DNA of 64,000 bases, from contig CAVTZG010000008.1 in assembly GCA_963739135.1 (NCBI GenBank), forward strand, positions 186,001 to 250,000. Reading direction: 5' to 3'. Under the pieces are notes generated by a model, which did no database searches, was not told where the DNA came from, and worked only from the letters and a program-made list of their open reading frames with translations. Of this stretch, positions 1-8,353 are shown piece after piece. Source of the stretch: Palsa-504 sp963739135. Lineage in GTDB: Bacteria > Actinomycetota > Actinomycetes > Streptosporangiales > Streptosporangiaceae. Every line of letters begins with the position of its first letter. The first letter of the stretch is position 1. A program made the position numbers and the translations under genes.

Positions 1-272
1 GGCCGATCGTGGCGCCCGCTCCGGGGCTGGGCGGTGAGCCGCAGTGCGAGGTGGAACTCACCGAGGTCCGCACGCGTGGCCAGGACTGGTGGACCCTGGG
101 ATTCGAGGCGATCGGCCCGGCCGATCTGCTCCGCAGCGCACTCGAGGCCACCGCCGCACTCGTGTTCGCCCACGCTCTGCCCGGTGACGTGGAACCCGGC
201 CCGGATGAATCGAGGTCCTACGCGGAATGGCTGTGCCTGCGGCCGGGCGCCGATAGTGATGCCGACGCCTGA
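1..272 (+). CDS. 3' end of a hypothetical protein (cut by window edge)
   Basis: The frame is open from the left edge to a TGA at 270-272, so this is the C-terminal part of a longer gene; the GTG at position 9 is only the first start-like codon inside the window. The visible stretch of about 87 residues is acidic and contains a WWTLGFEAIGP segment, then a helix rich in Leu and Ala, then a SYAEWL motif. I do not recognise the family securely. It looks like a soluble C-terminal domain with no membrane segment. Codon use matches neighbouring genes, with strong G/C at third positions, which supports coding. Confidence 0.5.
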   Translation, partial: PIVAPAPGLGGEPQCEVELTEVRTRGQDWWTLGFEAIGPADLLRSALEATAALVFAHALPGDVEPGPDESRSYAEWLCLRPGADSDADA

Positions 273-637
273 AGGCTGTCCCTCTGCCGAGCCGACTGGC
301 CCGCCGACCAGCTCGTCATCCGAAGCCCCGGCGTCGGAGTCGTCATCCCCGGCGGTGTCCTCCAGGAACGAGGCCAGCGTCGCGCAGCCCGGGGCGGTGT
401 CCAGGGGCATGCCGCTGGCGAACCCGGCCGCCGGGCTGGAGTGCTCGCCGGGGAAGGTCTTCGCGGACCCGGGCATCCCCGGCCCGCGCCGCCCGGCGGA
501 CGCCGCGCCGAAGTACGGCCCGGCCCCGCTGGGGTTATAAGGAGGCCGAACGCTCCGTGGTTTCTGCTGCGGCGGCCCCCTCGTCCAGATCGCGCAGCTG
601 GTGGCGGCCCAGATAGCCAGCCTGCAAGCCGGTTAGC
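273..637. other. No recognisable gene
   Basis: About 365 bases between the first gene and the methyltransferase stump. Open frames exist on both strands but encode low-complexity Pro/Ala/Ser sequence with no family resemblance I can see. It may be decayed coding DNA, as the neighbouring segment clearly is. Confidence 0.3.
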
Positions 638-1174
638 TCACGCCTTCCAGGCCACGCCGCCGATGAAGGTGGCCGTGCGCGGCTTCAGGTTCGGGCCCGG
701 GCCGTCGCCGTACCAGGACCGCACCGCCACCACGCCGGGCGGCATGAGCTCCAGGCCATCGAAGAAACTGGTGATCTCCTCCGGCGAGTGGATGTAGATC
801 TGCGCGGCCGTGTACGCCGTGGTGAAGTTCTTGCCCTCGGACCGGTTGCCGGAACCGACGGAGATGATCAGGTAGCTGCCGGGGGCGACCGCCCGGGCGA
901 ACGCGGTGGCCACATTGCGGGCGGTGTCCGCGTCGGTGAAGTGCAGGACCGCGGACATGATCACGCAGCAGGGCTCGGCCAGGTCGATCAGGTCGGTCAG
1001 CCCCGGATCGGCCAGGATGCGCCCGGGGTCGTGCATGTCGCCGGGCACCGCGATCACCCCGGCGCTCTTGGCCAGCAGGCTGCGGGCGTGCAAGATTACC
1101 ACCGGGTCGTTGTCCACGTAGGCCACCCGCGCCTGCGGGTCGACGCGCCGGGCGATTTCGTGCATGATCGGCAC
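638..1174 (-). pseudogene. 5'-truncated SAM-dependent methyltransferase (DUF574/PF04672 type)
   Basis: The 178-residue product matches the C-terminal two thirds of the actinobacterial S-adenosyl methyltransferase family PF04672. It has a HEIARRV helix, the AYVDNDPVVILHAR motif II strand, a GDMHDP segment, a VLHFTDAD loop, and the terminal GDGP/IGGVAWK region. Full-length members are about 260-280 residues and carry a glycine-rich SAM loop before the HEIAR segment. Here the roughly 90 N-terminal residues are missing, and an in-frame TAG lies just upstream of the apparent GTG start. On the opposite strand the sequence switches within about 10 bases to a permease fragment, so the N-terminus was probably lost by deletion or rearrangement. 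The product is unlikely to bind SAM. Confidence 0.75.
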
Positions 1175-1183
1175 GCCGATCTA

Positions 1184-1369
1184 TGCCAGAGCAAGCCGCT
1201 GCCCACTGGCCTCATCCCGTTCTGGTGGGACATGCTGGTGGTGGCCGCCTTCAGCCTGATCATCTACTACTGGGCCCAGGCGGTCCGGCTGCCGAGGGAC
1301 GAGATGATGGTGCTGGTTAACAAGCAGGCCGCGGTGCACGGCGAGGCCGCCGCCGCCGAAGTCGGCTGA
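1184..1369 (+). pseudogene. C-terminal remnant of an APC-family amino acid permease
   Basis: Sixty-one codons ending in TGA encode a KPLPTGLIPFWWDMLVV segment, one membrane helix, and a cytoplasmic tail with VRLPRDEM. This is typical of the last transmembrane segment and C-terminus of actinobacterial APC-type amino acid permeases, which usually have 450-500 residues and 12 helices. Everything upstream is replaced by the opposite-strand methyltransferase stump, so only the last helix survives. The next gene starts 4 bases after the stop, suggesting the permease was once first in an operon with the membrane protein downstream. Confidence 0.65.
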
Positions 1370-1373
1370 CGGG

Positions 1374-2468
1374 ATGCCCGCCATGCGCGTGACCCGGAAC
1401 CGGCTGGCGTTCGCCGCCGCCGTCGCAGGCCTGGCCGCGGTCGGCTGGCCAGGGGCACCGGCCGACCCGGCCACCTGGCTCGACCGGACCGACGTGCTCG
1501 CGGCCCCAGTGCTGCTGGCGGCGGCGTGGTGGGCCGCCCGCCGGGTGTTCGGCCCGCCGGACGGGAGCCGGCTGGCCCGCGGCGTGCGGGTCGGCGGCTA
1601 CGCCGCGGTGCTTGCTCTGCTGCTGGTCAAGGCCCGGGTGGAGCGGCCGGAGTATGCGGCCTGGCACAGCGGCCCGTGGCTGGCCGGCCTGTGGACCGGC
1701 GAGGTCGTGTTCCTGGTCGCGCTGGCCGCCTACGTAGCCGGGCTGACCGCGGTGACCGCGCGCCGTTCCCCCGTCCGCCCGGCGGCCCTGGCCCTCGGCG
1801 CCGCCGCGGGCGGCCTGTCTGGCCTGGTTCTGCTGGTGCTGCCGCCGCTGGGCAACCCGCTGCATGTTCCGGGCGGCTGGCAGCTGGTGGTGCATGGCCT
1901 GGGCCGGGGCGTGGCCATACCCCTGCTGCTGGGCGGCGGAATCGCGGCCGGGTCAATAGCGGCCCGGCGCACCCCGGGCCGGGAGAGCACGCGGCCCTCC
2001 TCCGACACCCGGGCCCGGCAGGGACTGGCGGCCGGCCTGTGCGCGGGTGCGGTCTGCGCCCTGGTGGTATCCCTGGCCGGCCTGGCCATGGCCATGCTGC
2101 TGGCGCACGGCACCGGGCCCTTCCCGCTGAAGCTGCCCAACGCCGGGCACGTGCCGCCCGGCGTGGTGGAGTTCGAGGTCAGCCTCTGTGCCAGCGCGGC
2201 GGGCGTCCTGCTCCCGCTGCTGCTCTTCCCGCTGCTGGGCGCCGGACTCGGCGCCTGGGGCGGCATGGCCGTCAGCCAGCCCGCTCCCGGTAACGGAGGC
2301 GGCGGCGGAGGCGGGTCCGATGGACCCGCGCCGCCCTCCCCGCCTCCCGGCGGCCGCAGCCGCAGCCAGGACGACGAGCCCGCCGTCCTGGCCGGCTACC
2401 TGACCGAGATCCCGGACCCGGCCGACCTGACCCGCGAGCCCGAGTACACGCTCACCGGCCACCGCTGA
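1374..2468 (+). CDS. Polytopic membrane protein of unknown function
   Basis: A 364-residue protein with about eight hydrophobic segments. The first is near residues 10-25 and others lie around 40-55, 75-90, 100-120, 130-160, 175-195, 215-245 and 265-295. They are followed by a cytoplasmic tail of about 60 residues rich in Gly, Pro and Ser, including a run of Gly. No catalytic motif is visible. The start is ATG at 1374, with another ATG 9 bases downstream; it begins 4 bases after the stop of the permease remnant, so the two were probably cotranscribed. A permease-associated inner-membrane protein is plausible but the function is unknown. Confidence 0.7.
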   Translation: MPAMRVTRNRLAFAAAVAGLAAVGWPGAPADPATWLDRTDVLAAPVLLAAAWWAARRVFGPPDGSRLARGVRVGGYAAVLALLLVKARVERPEYAAWHSGPWLAGLWTGEVVFLVALAAYVAGLTAVTARRSPVRPAALALGAAAGGLSGLVLLVLPPLGNPLHVPGGWQLVVHGLGRGVAIPLLLGGGIAAGSIAARRTPGRESTRPSSDTRARQGLAAGLCAGAVCALVVSLAGLAMAMLLAHGTGPFPLKLPNAGHVPPGVVEFEVSLCASAAGVLLPLLLFPLLGAGLGAWGGMAVSQPAPGNGGGGGGGSDGPAPPSPPPGGRSRSQDDEPAVLAGYLTEIPDPADLTREPEYTLTGHR

Positions 2469-2508
2469 GCGCCGTCAAGGGCATGCCTGCTGGGGGGCTC
2501 GGACCGTA

Positions 2509-3225
2509 GTGCCACGCTCCCTCCGGCATCATGAGAATGTGACCGACGGCGCTGCGACGGGGGCTGGACGCGATCCCGATGTCCGCGCTGTCGTGATAGT
2601 CGTGCACGGCGGCACCTCGGTCAGCACCAGGCCGACCAGCGCGACGCAACTGGCCGTGCTCCGGATGGTCCCGGTGGCCCAGGCGATACGGCAAGCGGTG
2701 CACGGCAGCCAGGTCATCGTCTGGCGGCCCAGGTTCCGGCTCCGGGGCTGGAATGACTCCCAAGCCTCACCCGTCGCCGACCTGAACCGGCTGCTGGCCG
2801 AGCTCCCCGATACCATCGGCCGGATTCCCGTCATACTGGTCGGGCACTCGATGGGGGCGCGGGCCGCGCTGCGGGCCGGCGGGCATCCGCTGGTGACCGC
2901 AGTGGCTGGCCTGGCGCCGTGGCTGCCGCCGGGTGAGCCGGTGGCCCAGCTGGCTGGCCGGCGGATCCTGCTCGCGCACGCCAGCAAGGACACGGTGACC
3001 AGGCCCGCAGATACCTGGGCCTACGCTCAGCGGGCGCGGGAGGCCAGCCGGGTCACCGCGATCGAGGTACGCGGCAGCGAGCACGCCATGCTGCGCCGGG
3101 CGAGCCTATGGCACGAGCTCGCCGCCGAGTTCACCCGCGCCATCCTCGGCCTGTCCGCCGGGGATCAGCGGATCCGGCAGCTCATGGACCAGACTGATGC
3201 CGGCCCGGATCGTTTCGTGCTGTGA
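2509..3225 (+). CDS. Alpha/beta hydrolase
   Basis: A protein of about 228-238 residues with an alpha/beta-hydrolase layout: a VVIVVHGG oxyanion-type strand at about 29-36, the nucleophile elbow GHSMGA near 112-117, an acidic residue in the HASKDTVT segment near 165, and the catalytic His in SEHAML near 195. Substrate is not evident; the family covers esterases, lipases and thioesterases. The start is uncertain: GTG at 2509 gives the longest frame and GTG at 2539 begins closer to the conserved fold. The gene ends 12 bases from a convergent small gene. There is no signal peptide, so it is probably cytoplasmic. Confidence 0.8.
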   Translation: MPRSLRHHENVTDGAATGAGRDPDVRAVVIVVHGGTSVSTRPTSATQLAVLRMVPVAQAIRQAVHGSQVIVWRPRFRLRGWNDSQASPVADLNRLLAELPDTIGRIPVILVGHSMGARAALRAGGHPLVTAVAGLAPWLPPGEPVAQLAGRRILLAHASKDTVTRPADTWAYAQRAREASRVTAIEVRGSEHAMLRRASLWHELAAEFTRAILGLSAGDQRIRQLMDQTDAGPDRFVL

Positions 3226-3236
3226 CGCAGGGGCGG

Positions 3237-3374
3237 TCAGCGGGAGCCGTAGTTGTAGTTCGAGGAATTGCCGGGCGTGCCGCTGCCATGGCTGGTCATT
3301 ACGTTCACCACCAGGACGGTCCCGCCGACGGCGATGGCCAGGCCGATGACGATGGCGATGATCAACCGGAGCAC
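3237..3374 (-). CDS. Small single-helix membrane protein, DUF2613-like
   Basis: The chosen GTG start at 3374 follows a strong Shine-Dalgarno (GGAGGGAGGAG ending 6 bases upstream). It gives a 45-residue protein: a short basic N-terminus, one hydrophobic helix, then a polar tail ending NSSNYNYGSR. A tiny membrane-anchored protein with a terminal Tyr-Gly-(Ser/Asn)-Arg is characteristic of the actinobacterial DUF2613 family. In mycobacteria a DUF2613 gene (Rv0236A) neighbours the arabinosyltransferase gene aftD, and here too the gene upstream on the same strand is a large polytopic membrane protein. The role is unknown; an accessory to cell-envelope glycosylation is an inference from context. Confidence 0.6.
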   Translation of the reverse strand: MLRLIIAIVIGLAIAVGGTVLVVNVMTSHGSGTPGNSSNYNYGSR

Positions 3375-3398
3375 GGCACTCCTCCCTCCGGCGGGGGC

Positions 3399-3446
3399 CA
3401 CGGCACGGTGCCGGGTCACGGCACGGTGCCGGGTCACGGCACGGTG
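3399..3446. repeat. 18-bp tandem repeat, about 2.7 copies
   Basis: The unit CACGGCACGGTGCCGGGT occurs at 3399-3416 and 3417-3434, with a partial third copy to 3446. The array spans the stop codon of the membrane gene on the minus strand and the gap before the DUF2613-like ribosome site. The unit contains a short inverted repeat (CGGCACGGTGCCG), so it may fold as RNA. Confidence 0.85.
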
Positions 3447-5300
3447 AACGTTACCTCGGCGGCGGGCCCGGTGTGGTTATAGAAGTTGACCGGTATCACC
3501 TTGGCCCGGAACTCGCCGGGCCGCAGCCCGGTGATGGTGGCCGAGTTGGTGGCCCGGGCGGTCACCGGGGCCGCACCTGGCTCGCCCGGCCCTTGCAGGT
3601 ACACGCGGTAGCTGATGTCGAGTCCGGCATCGGGCCAGCTCAACGTGACCTTCCCGGTGCCCGGTCTGGCCTGCGCCGACCGCACGCCGGGCACCGGCGG
3701 GCAGTCACCGGGATACGTCCACGCGTCGAACCACTGCGACGGGTCTCGCTGCACGATAGCCGGGTAGTCCGCCGGGCCGCTCCGGGCCGGGCTGGCCGCG
3801 GCGTCAGCGCCGAATGCGGCCAGCGGCACGGCGATGAACCGCGGCAGGATCGACGTGTTGGTGTAGCGCGACATCGGCGTGCAGCCGGCGGTGACCGCCT
3901 CGGAGTTGACGTTGTAGCTGATCACCAGCGTGCTGCCGGTGGACAGCGCCGGCTCGGCCCGGGCTTCGTACATGATCCGGTACTCGTGCGCGGCGTCAAG
4001 TCCGATGGACGGATCCCGGTACAGCGGCCTTCCGGCGGCGTAGTTGAACGGACCCCACGGCGCGCTGGCCGGGTAGGCGTCGATGTCCGGGTTGCCTACT
4101 AGCGGCCCGTTCTGGATCAGCCAGTAGCGCCCCCCGGCCTGGATCACGCTGAAGCCGGACGACACGACCAGACCGCTGCCCGCCGGCTGCACCGGCCGGG
4201 CGTTGTCCTGCCCGGCCGCCCACCGGCCCGCACCGCTGTAGAACCGCCAGGCGGAGAACATGGTCAGCTGCCGCGGTCACGCCCAGGCAGGCGATCACCA
4301 GCCCGGCCCCCGCCGTCAGCCCCAGCCCCGGCCAGCGGTGCTGGCCCGGGGGGACGACCGTACTAGCCCCGCCCGGGGGGACTCCATCCCCCCGGACCCC
4401 CCTGGCAGCTCTCTGGCACGGGGGGCTCCCGCCCCCCGTTCCCCCTGGCCCCCCCGCGGGGGAATGCGGCCGTGCGATCAGCACGTAACCGGCCAGGGCG
4501 GCGATCACCACGGCCAGCCACAGCGCCGACCATGCTCCGCCGTAGGCTCTGGGGACCGTCTGCGCGTTCCAGGCGCCGCCCAGCATCAGCAGGCTGCCCA
4601 GGGTGCCGAACGGCGTGTCCGCCCGCGCCGCGAACGCGCCCACGCCCGCGGGGTCGGCGTACACCGCGTGCAGCAGGGACGGAACGAGCCAGGGCAGGCT
4701 GCCCGCGGCCAGGGCGGCCAGCGCCACCGCCGCCCGGCGGGCGCTGCGGCCGAGCAGCACCGCGGGCAGCAGGACCAGCGCCGTGATCGCCATGGCGGCG
4801 AACCCGCCGATGACGGCGGGCAGCAGTGCCAGCCCAAGCCGCGCCCATCCCCGCCGCGACACCAGATCGGGGGCGAGCACCGCCCGCAGCGCCCAGGGCA
4901 GGCCGGCGTAACCGAGCAGCAGCGCCCACTGGCCGATGATGAGCCGCTCGCCGACGTACGGGTTCCACGCGTAGCACACCCCGGCCGCGAGCCGGGCCAG
5001 CAGCGGCTCGCGGTCCAGCAGCCCGGCCGCCCCGGAGCAGGCCAGCACGAAGATCGACAGCAGCACGGCCTTCTGCACGATGTCGCCCGGCAGGGCCCGG
5101 GACAAGACCGCGATCACCAGGTCGCTCGGCACCGCGCGCGGCGGCGCCAGCCCGGGCAGGGCCGCGGCGAACGGCAGGCGGGGCACGAAGACCATGTCGT
5201 AGCTGAGCAGGAAACCCCGCCCCAGCCCCGGCCCGAGCGCCAGCAGCCCCAGGCCGAGGCCGACGGCGGCGCCGGCGATCGTGCTGCTGGACCGGGACAC
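3434..5300 (-). pseudogene. Polytopic membrane protein, GT-C-like, split by a frameshift
   Basis: Two overlapping frames together encode one protein of about 620 residues. Frame A starts at 5300 and carries the N-terminal part: a first helix, an LSYDMVFVPRLPF loop, a CYAWNPYVGERLIIGQW motif and about seven more helices. Frame B runs from 4261 to the stop at 3434 and carries an extracytoplasmic domain ending in a fibronectin-III-like fold. Frame A beyond about 4265 is only a shadow of frame B, so the break lies close to 4262. The membrane topology, the acidic loop after the first helix and the nearby DUF2613 gene suggest a GT-C-type glycosyltransferase, but the length is far below AftD (about 1400 residues) and the identity is inference. 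A G/C-tract block inside frame A encodes an odd Gly/Pro loop. Confidence 0.6.
4362..4461. repeat. G/C-tract block inside the membrane gene
   Basis: About 100 bases made of alternating runs of five to seven C or G, including a CGGGGGGCTCCCGCCCCCCG palindromic core. On the minus (coding) strand there are at least four closely spaced runs of three or more G, fitting a G-quadruplex pattern. Similar G5/C5 blocks are common between genes in streptomycete-like genomes, so this looks like an intergenic-type repeat captured in a coding sequence. It encodes a Gly/Pro-rich hydrophilic insert between membrane helices. Confidence 0.6.
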
Positions 5301-5352
5301 GCGCAGGGTCCTAGCCGTGCTCTACCCGGTCCTGGCCAGCGTCGCCATTACT

Positions 5353-5424
5353 TCAGGGGATCCAGACCGAGTGGTCGTGGGCGAAGTAGCCGAAATCGAC
5401 GCGCCGCACCGTGATGTCAGCCAT
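5353..5424 (-). pseudogene. Possible 5' fragment of a metallo-hydrolase gene
   Basis: A 23-codon frame beginning MADITVRRVDFGYF and ending in TGA after a further nine residues. The first 14 residues resemble the N-terminus of metallo-beta-lactamase-fold lactonases of actinobacteria, after which the sequence diverges and stops. Too short to be sure; it may be chance. Confidence 0.25.
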
Positions 5425-5436
5425 TCCGTCATACTG

Positions 5437-5558
5437 GCAGATCACCACGGGCAGATCACCACGGGCAGATCACCACGGGCAGATCACCACGGGCAGATCA
5501 CCACGGGCAGATCACCACGGGCAGATCACCACGGGCAGATCACCACGGGCAGATCACC
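5437..5558. repeat. 14-bp minisatellite, eight perfect copies plus a partial
   Basis: The unit GCAGATCACCACGG is repeated head to tail eight times without a mismatch from 5437 to 5548, and a ninth copy breaks after 10 bases. The unit is not a multiple of three, and no real gene crosses it. It sits between two divergent genes (5300 minus and 5647 plus), so changes in copy number would alter promoter spacing. Confidence 0.97.
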
Positions 5559-5646
5559 CGCCAGCCGCGGCGCGATCCGGATCGTCATCGGTACGGGCGT
5601 GACGACGGCGGATATCGTCAGGTGACCCCGGCCGATGGAGGACTTC

Positions 5647-6102
5647 ATGAACAGGCGAGATCAGATCCGCATGACCGACGCCGAGATCACCGCGTTCCTG
5701 GCCGGGCGTCACACGATGAGCCTGGCCACTATGGGCGCCTCCGGCCGCATCCACCTGGTGGCGATGTGGTACGCCTTCCTCGGCTCTGACCTCGCGGTAT
5801 GGACCTACCGGCGATCGCAGAAGGTCGTCAACCTCGAACGCGATCCGCGGCTCACCTGCCTGATCGAGGCCGGCGAACGGTACGAGGAACTGCGTGGCGT
5901 CGAGCTCAGCGGCCGGGGCGTGATCACTCGCGAGCCGGAACAGGTCCTGGCCGTGGGGCACGGCATACGCCAGCGTTACCTCGGAACCGAAGACGAGCAC
6001 AAGCGCGCCGTCGAGGCGCAGGCGCCCAAGCGGGTGGCGATCCGGATCGAGGTCGAGCACACGGTCTCCTGGGACCACCGCAAGCTGCGCGGCGCCTACT
6101 GA
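5647..6102 (+). CDS. PPOX-type flavin/F420-dependent oxidoreductase
   Basis: A 151-residue protein of the pyridoxamine 5'-phosphate oxidase-like split-barrel family. Features include the start helix with DAEITAFLAGRHTMSLATMG, a HLVAMWYAF strand, WTYRRSQKVVNLERDP and the LTCLIEAG strand, ending with the SWDHRKLRGAY tail typical of actinobacterial members. Such proteins bind FMN or F420 and reduce small molecules; the substrate is unknown. The ATG at 5647 is preferred because GGAGG lies 5 bases upstream; an ATG at 5635 lacks such a site. The gene converges on the RecQ-like gene and the coding ends overlap by 7 bases. Confidence 0.85.
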   Translation: MNRRDQIRMTDAEITAFLAGRHTMSLATMGASGRIHLVAMWYAFLGSDLAVWTYRRSQKVVNLERDPRLTCLIEAGERYEELRGVELSGRGVITREPEQVLAVGHGIRQRYLGTEDEHKRAVEAQAPKRVAIRIEVEHTVSWDHRKLRGAY

Positions 6103-7703
6103 CCCGATCCGGTGCCCGACGCGAGCCGCAGCAGGCCGCGTTCCAGCACGAGCGGCACGTAAAGCTCGCGGTAGCCGTGCTCGTCGAACAGCACGGTGAC
6201 CTGGTCGCCGTCGTAGCGCTGCACGCTGCCCTCGCCCCAGCGCTCGCTCACCACGCGGGCGCCGACGGCGAATGGAACGGCAGCGGGCGCGGCCTCGGGG
6301 TGCGCGAGATCGTTGTCGCAGTTCCCGCACGGGCCGGGGTACTCCTGGCCGAAGTACGACAGCACGAACGACCGCCGGCACCCGGTGTGCTCGGCGTAGT
6401 GGCGCATCATGGCCAGCCGCGAGCGCTCCACCTCGTCCTCGCGCTGCGTCTCCGCCTCCGAGGCCGTCAGCGCCGCCGCGACGCTCATCGCCGCGGTCCA
6501 GCGGATATCGCCGTCCGCCCGCCACGTCGCCGCGCCGAGATCGGCCAGCCGGGCCAGCGCGGCGGTCTGCTGCCGCGCGCCGAACTCGACCCGCTGACCG
6601 GCGGCGAGTTCGGCCGCGACCCGCGCCACCGCCGCGCTCGAGACGCCGCGTGCGGTCAGGTGCCGCGCGGTCTCGAAGTCCTCGTAGCGGTAGAGCAGCC
6701 GGGCGTGCGACGGCTGGTCGTCCCGGCCGGCGCGGCCGAACTCCTGGTAGTAGGCGTCCAGCGAGGGGGGCGGGTCAAAGTGCAGCACCCAGCGCACGTC
6801 CGGCTTGTCGATCCCCATGCCGAACGCCACCGTGGCCACGATGATGCGGGCCGGCCCGCCGAGGAACGCGGTCATCGCGTCGTGCCGCTGGCGTGCGGAA
6901 AGCCCGGCGTGGTAGAGCGTCACCTGCTCGCCCGCCGAGGCGAGCGTGTCGTGTGCCGTCTGTGCGCTGGCGTGCGTCGCCGCGTAGACGATCCCCGAGC
7001 CAGCCAGCTCGCCCGCCGCACGGACCAGCTCCTGCTGCTTGTCGGGCAGGGTGCGCGTGCGGTGCACCGACAGCTGGATGTGCGGCCGGTCGAAGTCGCC
7101 GATCACCAGCACGGGATCGCGCAGGCCGAGCCGCCGCATGATTTCCGACCGCACCGGCGGCGCGGCGGTCGCGGTCAGGGCCAGCCGGACCGGCGCGCCG
7201 AGCGCCTCGGCCTGGGCTCCGAGCAGCATGTAGTCGGGGCGGAAGTCGCGGCCCCACTGGCTGATCAGATGCGCCTCGTCCACCACGAACAGGCCCGCTC
7301 CCGCACGCTGGAGTGCCCCACGGGTCTGTCCGTTCATCAGCTGCTCCGGCGAGAGGAAGACGAACGTGCTGGAGTCGCACGAGGCCAGCAGCGCCTCCGC
7401 GCGCGAGCCTGCCGACTGCGCCGAGTTCAGGACCACGGCCCGCAGCCCGGATTCGTGCAGGTGGGCCAGCTGATCATCCTGCAGCGCGATGAGCGGCGAG
7501 ACGATGACCGTCGGCCCCTCGCGCAGCATCCCGGCCAGCTCGTAGATCGCCGACTTCCCGCCGCCGGTCGGCAGCACGGCCAGCACATCGCGGCCGCCGG
7601 CCAGCGCGCCGGCCGCGCGCAGCTGCGCGGGACGAAGCGCCGCAAAGCCAAGACGCTCCCGCGCGAGCTCCTCGATCACGGCTGCGCCCGGGTCGTGGTT
7701 CAT
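6096..7703 (-). CDS. recQ: RecQ-family ATP-dependent DNA helicase
   Basis: A 535-residue SF2 helicase. Walker A LPTGGGKS lies at about 44-51, motif Ia near 69, the DEAH box in VVDEAHLISQWG at 142-145, motif V GMGIDKPDVRWV and motif VI EFGRAGRDDQ near 330. A RecQ-type zinc-binding region (Cys residues in CRRSF and PCGNCDN) is near 460-480. The last 50 residues form a small beta-rich domain instead of the HRDC domain found in E. coli RecQ, so this is the shorter actinobacterial type. It unwinds 3'-tailed DNA in recombination repair. The ATG overlaps the stop of the YciO-like gene as ATGA, so translation is coupled. Confidence 0.93.
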   Translation of the reverse strand: MNHDPGAAVIEELARERLGFAALRPAQLRAAGALAGGRDVLAVLPTGGGKSAIYELAGMLREGPTVIVSPLIALQDDQLAHLHESGLRAVVLNSAQSAGSRAEALLASCDSSTFVFLSPEQLMNGQTRGALQRAGAGLFVVDEAHLISQWGRDFRPDYMLLGAQAEALGAPVRLALTATAAPPVRSEIMRRLGLRDPVLVIGDFDRPHIQLSVHRTRTLPDKQQELVRAAGELAGSGIVYAATHASAQTAHDTLASAGEQVTLYHAGLSARQRHDAMTAFLGGPARIIVATVAFGMGIDKPDVRWVLHFDPPPSLDAYYQEFGRAGRDDQPSHARLLYRYEDFETARHLTARGVSSAAVARVAAELAAGQRVEFGARQQTAALARLADLGAATWRADGDIRWTAAMSVAAALTASEAETQREDEVERSRLAMMRHYAEHTGCRRSFVLSYFGQEYPGPCGNCDNDLAHPEAAPAAVPFAVGARVVSERWGEGSVQRYDGDQVTVLFDEHGYRELYVPLVLERGLLRLASGTGSGQ

Positions 7704-8320
7704 TCGAACTCCGCCGTATCGCCTGCTCCGCGGCGCACGATCTCGGGCTCATCGGAGGAGAAGTCGATCACCGTGGTCGGCTCGGTGCCGCAGTCGCCGC
7801 AGTCGATCACCGCGTCCACGGCGCCCTCGAGCTCCTCCGCGATCTCCCATCCCTGGGTCATGGGCTCATCCTGACCGGGCAGCAGCAGGGTGCTGGAGAC
7901 GAGCGGCTCGCCCAGGTCGGCCAGCAGCGCCTGGGCCACCACGTGGCGCGGGATCCGCACCCCGACGGTCTTCTTCCTCGGGTGCTGCAAGATCCGCGGC
8001 ACCTCCTTGGTCGCGGGCAGGATGAACGTGTAACTGCCCGGGGTCGCCGCCTTGATGGCCCGGAACACCGGGTTGGCCACGTACGCGAACCGTCCCAGCT
8101 GGGCGAAGTCCTGGCAGACCAGCGTGAGGTGGTGCCGGTCGTCAAGGCCTCGGATCGACCTGATCCTCGCCATGCCGTCCCGGTTGCCGAGCTGGCACCC
8201 GAGCGCGTAGCAGGAGTCCGTCGGGTAGGCGATCACGCCGCCCGAGCGCACGATGTCGGCGATCTGGGTGATCGCGCGGCGCTGCGGGTTGGCCGGATGG
8301 ATGTCGAAGTACCTGGCCAT
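7700..8320 (-). CDS. YciO/YrdC-like (Sua5 superfamily) protein
   Basis: A 206-residue YrdC-fold protein with GGVIAYPTDSCYALGC near 29-44, an IRSIRGLDDRHHLTLVC segment and the KTVGVRIPRH and SSTLLLPG strands. The RxLDxxHxLTL pattern resembles the YciO branch rather than TsaC, which has a KxR-type pocket, so a role in tRNA threonylcarbamoylation is uncertain. Length matches YciO (about 206 residues). It lies first in a two-gene unit with the RecQ-like helicase, sharing a 4-base stop/start overlap. Confidence 0.85.
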   Translation of the reverse strand: MARYFDIHPANPQRRAITQIADIVRSGGVIAYPTDSCYALGCQLGNRDGMARIRSIRGLDDRHHLTLVCQDFAQLGRFAYVANPVFRAIKAATPGSYTFILPATKEVPRILQHPRKKTVGVRIPRHVVAQALLADLGEPLVSSTLLLPGQDEPMTQGWEIAEELEGAVDAVIDCGDCGTEPTTVIDFSSDEPEIVRRGAGDTAEFE

Positions 8321-8353
8321 GCGATGAGCTTAGGGTGATCGCCCGCGGCCCGC

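Noticed and set aside
3434..5300. Full AftD arabinosyltransferase
   Set aside because: Joined length is about 620 residues against about 1400, and the N-terminal motifs differ; only the DUF2613 neighbour supports a link.
4260..5414. Long plus-strand frame opposite the membrane gene
   Set aside because: Gln/Arg/Pro/Gly-rich composition typical of antisense frames in GC-rich DNA; the minus strand carries clear membrane helices.
5437..5558. CRISPR array
   Set aside because: Copies are contiguous with no spacers and no cas genes are near; it is a minisatellite.
5799..7874. 691-residue plus-strand frame
   Set aside because: It is the antisense of the RecQ-like gene, whose helicase motifs are complete on the minus strand.
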